Of a stretch of DNA of 44,148 nucleotides, positions 32,701-38,591 are shown in pieces. The notes under the pieces were generated by a model. The model worked only from the letters and a program-made list of their open reading frames with translations, was not told where the DNA came from and did no database searches. The DNA comes from Clostridiales bacterium. GTDB taxonomy: Bacteria > Bacillota > Clostridia > Christensenellales > Aristaeellaceae. Numbering within the stretch: the stretch's first letter is position 1; each line of letters opens with the position of its first letter. The position numbers and the translations under genes were made by a program. The stretch spans positions 1 through 44,148 of the forward strand of contig JAFGGL010000067.1 in assembly GCA_016930575.1 (NCBI GenBank), given 5' to 3'.

Positions 32701-32912
32701 CACTGCGCGGCCACGATGTGCATGCAGCCGTTCTCCCCCGTGCCGCCGCAGGTACAGGATGCGGAGCCGTTTGCATGAAGCGTCACCTGCGCTTCGGGCG
32801 TCGTGCCCACAAGCAGGGTAAGGGTGCCGTCCGTCCGGCTGACCGTACGCACGCTGCCGCGGCGGAAGATTTTCTCGCCCTCGGTGACAAACTGCCTTGC
32901 CCGCTGCTCCAT
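29787..32912 (-). CDS. SNF2-family DNA-dependent ATPase with SWIM zinc finger
   Basis: A 1041-aa Swi2/Snf2 translocase of the bacterial type. Residues 53-65 form a SWIM finger (C53-x-C55-x7-C63-x-H65). The middle (about 150-560) is the bacterial SNF2-associated region. The helicase core follows: LTPYQKRGAGWI, Walker A DEMGLGKT near 610, the DEAQ box near 711, LTGTPMENHMGELWSIFDF, then the C-terminal lobe LVFSQFVGMLQII, LYLDGSTRPEVRQ, FLISLKAGGTGLNL and the arginine-finger motif QAIDRAHRIGQT. AAGGAGG precedes ATG 32912. Likely remodels protein-DNA complexes; the SRAP gene downstream suggests replication-fork or repair work. Confidence 0.93.
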   Translation of the reverse strand: MEQRARQFVTEGEKIFRRGSVRTVSRTDGTLTLLVGTTPEAQVTLHANGSASCTCGGTGENGCMHIVAAQCKTAEDGSLQNLQQEQKLLLGQEMLKALSRAMPDGESVRLMAVIRLFRDGRTGFGLQLGQERLYAVKNIYELLNCYNQGILLELSQKFTYRPAQMRLTKEEEAVLSLLQSHLPPKTDDMETVPRPSGEGRFIILFGAFLQSVMRFFERHPFYLMIDGERRLQSHIRTVEIPLCFSVKMDLGLLSIQAQGAEGVRVVTPDGRYVFHDGLIRRLHSAQARIVRLLCERGQTFTYPAEDAEDTLSALLPALSIVGSVLPSQELKDKLINQPLQPRVYVDLVRGNVEARVELHYGDTVIHLFDTEGQPWQNAPDGKLLLRDGRAETELLDFFSDAGFVVRKGRIVLRRAKDILAFCTQGVTELGKRAEVFVSEAFRKMKPRRFSGTASFRMQGGRLLFSLLEGNKPVGELIPVLRAIEARQQYVRLKSGEFLDIRDMTALAPVAQELLEAAALDDPQAAPDARELNFGAYRAAYMVTMLKMAGGDTKATDEVQNTARAFSEHAETAEAYIPARLRRKLTPYQKRGAGWILSLYESRMGGILADEMGLGKTVQVIAALSAAKKKDGAARNIIVTPTSLIYHWLAEFKRFDNDLTIRLVSGIREDRRRLLAEVANDSAVDVVLTSYPLLRRDIELLRKLPFRFAILDEAQFVKNAQSIGAAAVKGIDAQVRVALTGTPMENHMGELWSIFDFVLPGYLGRQASFLRRYGGSEHAEELQERIKPFLMRRLKAEVLRDLPGKREQSLYAAMTPEQERIYTQLLNTLRSHVGEALSSGSLPRARMQVLSILLKLRQVCCHPKLFLGDYEGTSGKLELLIQTVKQAIDDKRRLLVFSQFVGMLQIIRKRLNREGIKTLYLDGSTRPEVRQELCDRFNGGDGQVFLISLKAGGTGLNLMGADLVIHYDPWWNPAVEEQAIDRAHRIGQTRDVDVIRLIAQGTIEEKVTDLSKRKRAVFDRVVLAGEMALSSLTEEDIRNLFF

Positions 32913-32982
32913 AGTACCTCCTTATGCGTATCCGGTATGTATTCTGTTTTCAAGCGACAAATCCCTGCCCGAAAAACGCTCG

Positions 32983-33011
32983 TTGACAGGAAATTCCTAT
33001 CATGATAAGCT
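32983..33011 (+). promoter_or_regulatory. Possible promoter of the beta-lactamase-like gene
   Basis: A perfect TTGACA (32983-32988) is followed after 17 bases by TAAGCT (33006-33011), a weak -10. Located about 30 bases before the start codon in the only gap available between divergent genes. Confidence 0.45.
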
Positions 33012-33040
33012 TCAGGCAGCGTTCAAAGGAGTGTGTAAAT

Positions 33041-34204
33041 ATGAAGCGGATGAAACGGGATATTGGGAACGTTCTCAAAGACGCAATCGCCAGCGGGCAG
33101 ACCCCCTGCGCGGCGGTGATGCTGTGGCGCGAAGGGGAAGAAGCATTGTTTAAAATGAACGGATATGCCGATATAGAGCGAAATCTTCCTGTCGCGCGCG
33201 AATCCATCTATCGCCTGTATTCGCTTTCCAAGCCCATGACGGCTGTCGCCGCGATGACGCTGATCGAGCGCGGAATGCTGGACATCGTCGCGCCTGTCTC
33301 CGATTTTCTGGAGGGGTTCAAAAACCAGCAGGTAGCCGTCGGCGAAACGGATCTCGAGCCGGTCAAGCGCCCCGTGCAGGTACGCGACCTGTTCACCATG
33401 ACCTCCGGGCTGCCCTATCCCGGAGCCAACACGCCCGCAGAGCGGGCGATGGATAGCCTTTATAGGCAAATGAAATCGGAAATACTTGACAACAGCCCGC
33501 TATCCACCATCGCCGCCGCCAACCGCATCGGGCAAAGCCCGCTGGCGCATCACCCTGGCGAGAGATTCCTGTACGGCACGTCGGCGGACGTTCTGGGCGC
33601 GGTGATCGAGGTAGTCTCGGGCAAGCCGCTCAACGAGTATATGACGGAAGTCCTGTTCGGACCGCTTCAGATGAAGGACACCGATTTCTATGTGCCAGAG
33701 GACAAACGCAGTCGCTTGGTGACACTGTATGAACGCAAGGACGGAGCATTGGCAAAGCACCCCGATTCCGAAGCCCTGCACGGTGTGTTCTCATTGCCAA
33801 GCCTGCTGGAAGGCGGCGCGGGCATCTTTTCCACGATCGACGACGTGATGTCGTTCGGGCGCATGCTGCTTGATGGCGGGAAGCTGAACAAGGAGCGTAT
33901 CCTGTCGCCAAACGCGGTCGGCTGGCTTTCCGAAAACCACCTGACCGAGCGGCAGCAAGGCTATCTGGACTGGGATTCGCTGCTGGGATACGGCTACGGC
34001 GGGCTGATGCGCGTGCTACTCTCGCCGGGCAAGTCCTGTTCGCTGGGCGTGAAGGGTGAGTTCGGCTGGGATGGGTGGACGGGCACGTATATGAGCGTGA
34101 GTCCGGAAACGGGCACCGTGCTGGTCGTGATGCAGCAGCTTGCGGGGGCGGGCACCAACGCGATGATCCGCAATATCCGCAATGTGGTGTACGCAAACAT
34201 TTGA
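33041..34204 (+). CDS. Class C beta-lactamase-like serine hydrolase
   Basis: Serine hydrolase of the beta-lactamase/esterase (EstB, PBP4*) group, 387 aa. The nucleophile motif is S61-L-S-K64 in YRLYSLSKPMTAVAAMTLIERG; the second motif is Tyr in RFLYGTSADVLGAVIEVVSG; the third region is GEFGWDGWTGTYMSVSPE, replacing a strict KTG. No signal peptide, so cytoplasmic, which argues for an esterase or peptidase role instead of antibiotic resistance. Start ATG 33041 follows AAAGGAG by 9 bases; an in-frame ATG at 33002 lacks a site. Divergent from the SNF2 gene. Confidence 0.85.
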   Translation: MKRMKRDIGNVLKDAIASGQTPCAAVMLWREGEEALFKMNGYADIERNLPVARESIYRLYSLSKPMTAVAAMTLIERGMLDIVAPVSDFLEGFKNQQVAVGETDLEPVKRPVQVRDLFTMTSGLPYPGANTPAERAMDSLYRQMKSEILDNSPLSTIAAANRIGQSPLAHHPGERFLYGTSADVLGAVIEVVSGKPLNEYMTEVLFGPLQMKDTDFYVPEDKRSRLVTLYERKDGALAKHPDSEALHGVFSLPSLLEGGAGIFSTIDDVMSFGRMLLDGGKLNKERILSPNAVGWLSENHLTERQQGYLDWDSLLGYGYGGLMRVLLSPGKSCSLGVKGEFGWDGWTGTYMSVSPETGTVLVVMQQLAGAGTNAMIRNIRNVVYANI

Positions 34205-34205
34205 C

Positions 34206-34234
34206 TTGCAAACGTGACGGCCTTTGGGTATACT
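34206..34234 (+). promoter_or_regulatory. Promoter of the serS T-box operon
   Basis: TTGCAA (34206-34211), 17-base spacer, TATACT (34229-34234). Placed immediately after the stop of the serine hydrolase gene, with transcription starting near 34241. Confidence 0.75.
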
Positions 34235-34240
34235 TGATTT

Positions 34241-34477
34241 GGCGATGATCGCGGAAACCGCCTGATCGCTTTTTCAAAGAGAGCGGGCAGCTGCTGAAAA
34301 CCCGTATAAGCGTTCGGCCATTCCGCCGCGGGAGCACGCTGGCGAGGAGCCGGCCGGGCGCGCCCGATACAGCGCGTGTAAGAGAAACACTTTGTGTTTA
34401 ATTCGGGTGGCACCGCGGAGCAACACGATCCTCCGTCCCTGTTGCAGCACATGCTGCCTGCAGGGGCGTTTTCTTTT
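34241..34477 (+). promoter_or_regulatory. T-box riboswitch leader of the serS operon
   Basis: Contains the T-box core TCGGGTGGCACCGCGG (34403-34418) and the partner CTCCGTCCC (34431-34439) of the antiterminator. Upstream are a GA-rich AAAGAGAGCG segment and a GCTGAAAA loop typical of Stem I; an AGC triplet at about 34347 is a possible serine specifier, but the loop was not modelled. Uncharged tRNA-Ser should switch on both synthetase genes. Confidence 0.9.
34437..34477 (+). terminator. Regulated terminator of the serS T-box
   Basis: CCCTG and GCAGCA (34437-34449) pair with TGCTGC and CAGGG (34452-34465) with a small internal loop, followed by GCGTTTTCTTTT. The 5' arm overlaps the antiterminator strand, giving mutually exclusive structures. 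Confidence 0.85.
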
Positions 34478-34492
34478 GGAGAGGCGGAATCT

Positions 34493-35758
34493 ATGCTTGA
34501 TATGGAGCGTATACGGGATGATCCCGGCGAGCTCAAGCGCATGCTTGCGTCCCGATTCGCCGATACGGACGCGGCGGACAGCCTGCTTAAGCAGGACGCG
34601 CTTCGCCACAAACTGGCGGCGGATTCGCGTGCAAAAAAAGAGCTCCGCAACCGGATGAGCCAAAAGGTCGGCGCGCTGAAGCAGGAAGGCGCGTCCGGCG
34701 AAACGCTTGCGGTGATGATGAACGAGATGCGCGCGCTGGGCGCCGAGATCGCCGTGATGGACGTGGATATCGCGGAACTGGACGACAAGATCGACGCGTT
34801 CCTGCTATCCGCGCCCAATTACCCGCACGCCTCCGTACCGGTCGGCAGGAATGCAAAGGGCAACGAGGAAGTGTACCACCGGGGCATAAACAATCCCTTT
34901 CCCTGGGAGCCGAAGCCCTACTGGAACATCGGTTCCGCCCTGCGGATCCTCAATTTTGACGATACTGCGAAGCTCAAAGGCACGCAGTTCACGGTCTACC
35001 GCGATCTGGGCGCGCAGCTGGAACGCGCGGTGATCAGCTTCTTCCTGGATACGCATATCGGATCCGGATATCGGGAAGTGATGATGCCCTATACGCTGTT
35101 GAGCGACGAGAACGCGGATGTCCGGCAGCAGCCCATCCTGGACGAAGACGGCGGCGGAACAGAAGCGCGCATGCCGTCCGAGCCGGATTCATCCGTCATC
35201 CGCCTGTACCGCGATACGGTCCTGGACGAGGCGGAACTCCCCGTCCGCCACTGCGCGTTCTCCGCCAGTTTCCGCACGGATATCACCAGCACGGGAACGG
35301 ATTCCGGCGGTCTGCTCCAGCGCCGGTTCGACACCGTGGAACTGGCGGCGATCTGCAATCCGGAACGCAGCTACGACATGCTTTCCGAGATGTTGGGCCA
35401 GGAGCAGAAGGTATTAAAGCTGCTCGACCTTCCCTACCGCGTGATGCTCAGATGCACGGGCATGATGAAATATTCCGCCGCCAAGACCTACGATTTAGAG
35501 GTGTGGATGCCCGGCTACGGACGCTTTGTGGGCGTGTCGGACTGCTCCAACTGCGAGGATTACCTGGCCCGGCGGCTGAACATCCGCTGCCGGACAGGCG
35601 AAGGCGCGGAACTGCAGCTCTGCCATACGCTGTCGGGCAGCGGCATGGCCATCGGGCGGACGGTGGCGGCGATCCTGGAAAACCGCCAGAACGAGGACGG
35701 CTCCGTGACCGTGCCCGAAGCGCTGCGGGATTACATGCATACCGATATCATCCGATAA
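34493..35758 (+). CDS. Seryl-tRNA synthetase paralogue with degenerate active site
   Basis: SerRS homologue of 421 aa with an N-terminal helical tRNA-binding arm (about 35-105) and a class II core. Strong SerRS likeness: AAKTYDLEVWMPGYGRFVGVSDCSNCEDYLARR, motif 3 GSGMAIGRTVAAILENRQ (382-399), C-terminal VPEALRDYM. But the serine-specific TxE is replaced by DSS (about 232-234), motif 2 FRxE is FRTD (260-263) with its loop changed to SGGLLQRRFDTVE, and the ATP/Mg glutamate before the SxCSN motif is Gly347. Serine activation therefore looks unlikely. Start ATG 34493 has GGAG/AGGCGG sites upstream; the frame upstream runs through the T-box. An intact SerRS follows 23 bases later. Role unknown: SerRS partner, regulator or a different ligase. 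Confidence 0.85.
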   Translation: MLDMERIRDDPGELKRMLASRFADTDAADSLLKQDALRHKLAADSRAKKELRNRMSQKVGALKQEGASGETLAVMMNEMRALGAEIAVMDVDIAELDDKIDAFLLSAPNYPHASVPVGRNAKGNEEVYHRGINNPFPWEPKPYWNIGSALRILNFDDTAKLKGTQFTVYRDLGAQLERAVISFFLDTHIGSGYREVMMPYTLLSDENADVRQQPILDEDGGGTEARMPSEPDSSVIRLYRDTVLDEAELPVRHCAFSASFRTDITSTGTDSGGLLQRRFDTVELAAICNPERSYDMLSEMLGQEQKVLKLLDLPYRVMLRCTGMMKYSAAKTYDLEVWMPGYGRFVGVSDCSNCEDYLARRLNIRCRTGEGAELQLCHTLSGSGMAIGRTVAAILENRQNEDGSVTVPEALRDYMHTDIIR

Positions 35759-35781
35759 CATTTTGGAAAGGTGGAATACCC

Positions 35782-37065
35782 TTGCTGGATATCCGTTTCG
35801 TTCGGGAGAATCCCGATGCGGTCAAGGAAAACATCAAAAAGAAATTTCAAGACGATAAGCTTGAGATGGTGGACAAAGTCATTGCGCTGGACGAAGAAGT
35901 TCGCGATCTTAAGGGACGCATCAGCAATCTGCGGGCTACACGTAACAAGCTATCTAAAGAGTTCGGACAGCTGATGGCGCAGAAAAAGCCTTCAGAAGCA
36001 GAAGCCGCTAAGAAAGCAGTTGTTGCCAACGCAGTGATTCTGAAAAGTCGGGAGACAGAGTTAACATTAGCCGAGGCAAATTTGCATAAAAACATGCTCG
36101 TCCTGCCGCAGATGATGGCGCCCGACGTGCCGATCGGCAAAAACGATACCGAGAATGTCGAGCGGCAGCGCTTCGGCGAGATGAAGACGCCGGACTTCGA
36201 CATCCCCTATCATACCGAGCTGATGGAGCGCTTCAACGGCCTGGACCTGGATTCGGCGCGGCGCGTGGCTGGCAACGGATTTTATTACCTGATGGGCGAT
36301 ATCGCACGGCTGCACTCCGCAGTGCTCGCCTACGCGCGGGACTTTATGATCGGCAAAGGCTTCACCTACTGCGTTCCGCCGTTTCTGATCCGCTCCGCCG
36401 TGGTGAACGGGGTGATGTCGTTTGCCGAACTCAACGATATGATGTATAAGATCGAGGACGAGGATCTCTACCTCATCGGCACCTCGGAGCATTCCATGAT
36501 CGGCAAGTTCGCCGATACGATACTCGATGAAGAAGAACTGCCAATTACCATGACCTCGTACTCCCCTTGTTTCCGCAGGGAAAAGGGCGCCCACGGCATC
36601 GAGGAGCGCGGGGTGTTCCGCATCCACCAGTTTGAAAAGCAGGAGATGATCGTGGTCTGCAAGCCGGAGGACAGCGAAACCTGGTTTGACAGGCTGTGGA
36701 AAAACACCGTGGAATTCCTCCAAACGCTGGATATCCCCGTGCGGACGCTGGAGTGCTGCTCGGGCGATTTAGCGGATTTGAAAGTGAAATCCCTGGACGT
36801 GGAGGCGTGGTCGCCCCGGCAGCAGAAGTTCATCGAAGTCGGCTCCTGCTCCAACCTCGGCGACGCGCAGGCACGGAGGCTTAAGATACGCATCAAGGGC
36901 GAAGGCGGCAATACCCTCGCCCATACCCTCAACAATACCGTAACCGCGCCGCCGCGTATGCTGATCGCATTCCTGGAAAACAATTTGAACTCTGATTATA
37001 CCGTCCGCATCCCCGCCGCCCTCCAGCCTTACATGGGCGGACAAACGGTGATTAAACCGAAGTAA
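35782..37065 (+). CDS. serS: Seryl-tRNA synthetase
   Basis: Charges tRNA-Ser and tRNA-Sec with serine. The 427-aa protein begins (M)LDIRFVRENPDAVKENI and has a coiled-coil tRNA arm (about 30-105), TxE loop LIGTSEHSMIG (T234-S-E236), motif 2 PCFRREKGAHGIEERGVFRIHQFEK (FRRE at 264-267), Glu352 in FIEVGSCSN and a variant motif 3 HTLNNTVTAPPRMLIAFLENN in which the invariant Arg392 is kept but the usual GSG is NTV. Start is TTG 35782 with AAGGTGG 7 bases upstream; no ATG matches the conserved N-terminus. It shares the T-box operon with the degenerate paralogue and probably provides the cell's SerRS activity. Confidence 0.92.
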   Translation: MLDIRFVRENPDAVKENIKKKFQDDKLEMVDKVIALDEEVRDLKGRISNLRATRNKLSKEFGQLMAQKKPSEAEAAKKAVVANAVILKSRETELTLAEANLHKNMLVLPQMMAPDVPIGKNDTENVERQRFGEMKTPDFDIPYHTELMERFNGLDLDSARRVAGNGFYYLMGDIARLHSAVLAYARDFMIGKGFTYCVPPFLIRSAVVNGVMSFAELNDMMYKIEDEDLYLIGTSEHSMIGKFADTILDEEELPITMTSYSPCFRREKGAHGIEERGVFRIHQFEKQEMIVVCKPEDSETWFDRLWKNTVEFLQTLDIPVRTLECCSGDLADLKVKSLDVEAWSPRQQKFIEVGSCSNLGDAQARRLKIRIKGEGGNTLAHTLNNTVTAPPRMLIAFLENNLNSDYTVRIPAALQPYMGGQTVIKPK

Positions 37066-37073
37066 CGGGAACG

Positions 37074-37208
37074 TTGGGGGTTATGCGCCCCCAAACCCCG
37101 CAGTTAAGGACATTGTCCTTAACAATCCATAAATAGCCGCGCATCGCGCGGCTATTTATGGATTGTAAAGGGCACCGCCCTTTACTGGGGTATGGGGCAA
37201 TGCCCCAT
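37074..37208. repeat. Five-hairpin cloverleaf-like palindromic element
   Basis: Between convergent serS and the symporter gene lie, in order: TTGGGGG/CCCCCAA (37074-37094); an outer stem ACCCC-g-CAG (37095-37103) with CTGGGGT (37185-37191) enclosing three hairpins: TTAAGGAC/GTCCTTAA (37104-37122), a perfect 21-bp stem with loop ATC (37122-37166) and TAAAGGGC/GCCCTTTA (37166-37184); and ATGGGGC/GCCCCAT (37192-37208). As single strand it folds like a tRNA cloverleaf flanked by two extra hairpins. It fits a REP/MITE-type extragenic palindrome and may also end transcripts from both sides, though no T-runs follow. Confidence 0.8.
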
Positions 37209-37211
37209 GAC

Positions 37212-38591
37212 CTATCCGTTGTGCTCGATATCCCCGCGGGATTTGAGTTCGGCGAGGAGGATCTGATAGAAGTCCTCGTCGATCTTAAATTTTTTCATGT
37301 AAACGATATAGCCGAGCAATATGGCGATCAGCGGCAGGATGAGCATCGCGCTCTTGAGGACGAGCACCCCCTGCGCCGTAACCTCCGCCGCCGTTTCCGC
37401 GGCGTTGACGCCGGAGAGTATCAGCGTCAGCCCCAGGATGCCGCTTGCGATCGCGCCGCCGATCTTATTGATGAACGGCTGCACGGAAAATGTGATGCTC
37501 TCGTTGCGCTTGCCGAACTTCCACTGCCCGTATTCGATGGAATCCGAAAGGAACATCAGCATCAGCATCTCGATGAACGCCTGCCCAACGAAGATCAGTA
37601 CCCCGGCGACGCCGAGCCAAACCATGTTCATCGGCGCGGCGAAAAACAACACATACCCAGCCACCACCAAAAGCGTCGCGCCCGAATACAGCTTGCGACG
37701 GGACATCCGTTTGCGCACCAGGGTGAACACGCCAAGCGCACCGATCTGCGACACGCCGAGCACCAGCGCAAATATGGCGTACATGTTCTCGTCCCCAAAG
37801 ATATACTTGAAGTAATACACGCCAAACGAGGTCGTGGTCACGTAGCCGATCATGAACAGCGACAGCGACACGGCCACCCACATCAGCTGGTCGTTTTTCA
37901 CCAGCACGCGGAACATCTCCTTGAGCGAAGTCTTCTGCTCCTGCTTGAAATATCCGCTGCGCTCCCTCACGCCCAGCAGTGTGAACAGCTGGAACAAAAG
38001 CATCAGCGCCGTGATGATCAGCGCGAATAAAAACCAGCCCTGTTTTGCGCTGCCAACGGCGTTTGATAGCGCGCCCGTCGCCGGGATGATTCCAACCACC
38101 ACGGCAAACAAACCGACGTTGGCGCAGATGCGCGCGAACGAGCCTATCTTCTCCCGCTGCCGCTGGTCGGTAGACAGCGAGGGCATCATCGACCAGTACG
38201 CGATATCGTTGAGGCCGTAGAAAATATCCCACGCCACGTAGAACACGCCGAACATCACGATGTACGTTGCGCCGGTCAGCCCCATGTCCGTAAACATCAG
38301 CACCATGCACGCCCCGCCGATCAACCCGCCCAGGAGTATCCAGGGCTTGAACTTGCCGAAGCGGGATTTCGTATTGTCCACGATCAGCCCCATCAGCGGG
38401 TCGTTGAACGCGTCGAAGGTCCGCAGGATGAACAAAAGCACTGTCATCACCGCGAGGGTCGCGTCGGACACGATGCGCACCTCCGTGATGTACACCATGA
38501 GGTACATGCTGACCATGGTGTAGAACATATCCCGCCCGATGGTGCCCAGGCCGAAGAAAAACCGGTTTCTGCCGTCGATGTTTTTATTCAT
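37212..38591 (-). CDS. GPH-family sugar:cation symporter
   Basis: Inner-membrane carrier of the glycoside-pentoside-hexuronide family (MelB, XynB, YicJ relatives), 459 aa with twelve hydrophobic helices. Family marks: N-terminal FFFGLGTIGRDMFYTMVSMYLMVY, the MelB-like RTFDAFNDPLMGLIVDNTKSRFGKFKPW with cation-binding acidic residues, GLNDIAYWSMMPSLSTDQRQREKIGSFARI, and IEYGQWKFGKRNESITFSVQPFINKIGGA. ATG overlaps the stop of the alpha-galactosidase gene (ATGA). Context suggests import of alpha-galactosides such as melibiose or raffinose, or of isomaltose-type or beta-glucoside sugars. It is the last gene of the operon. Confidence 0.9.
   Translation of the reverse strand: MNKNIDGRNRFFFGLGTIGRDMFYTMVSMYLMVYITEVRIVSDATLAVMTVLLFILRTFDAFNDPLMGLIVDNTKSRFGKFKPWILLGGLIGGACMVLMFTDMGLTGATYIVMFGVFYVAWDIFYGLNDIAYWSMMPSLSTDQRQREKIGSFARICANVGLFAVVVGIIPATGALSNAVGSAKQGWFLFALIITALMLLFQLFTLLGVRERSGYFKQEQKTSLKEMFRVLVKNDQLMWVAVSLSLFMIGYVTTTSFGVYYFKYIFGDENMYAIFALVLGVSQIGALGVFTLVRKRMSRRKLYSGATLLVVAGYVLFFAAPMNMVWLGVAGVLIFVGQAFIEMLMLMFLSDSIEYGQWKFGKRNESITFSVQPFINKIGGAIASGILGLTLILSGVNAAETAAEVTAQGVLVLKSAMLILPLIAILLGYIVYMKKFKIDEDFYQILLAELKSRGDIEHNG

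Noticed and set aside
34394-34492. N-terminal extension of the first SerRS homologue by 33 codons
   Set aside because: It reads through the T-box and terminator; conserved SerRS N-terminus begins at 34493.
35452-35781. Upstream extension of serS overlapping the paralogue
   Set aside because: The overlapping stretch is out of frame with the paralogue and Arg/Gly-rich without homology; the TTG at 35782 starts the expected MLDIRFVRENPD-type N-terminus.
37074-37208. Cloverleaf element considered as a tRNA gene
   Set aside because: Stem lengths are wrong for tRNA (21-bp central arm), and no T-loop consensus, anticodon loop of 7 or CCA-compatible acceptor is present.
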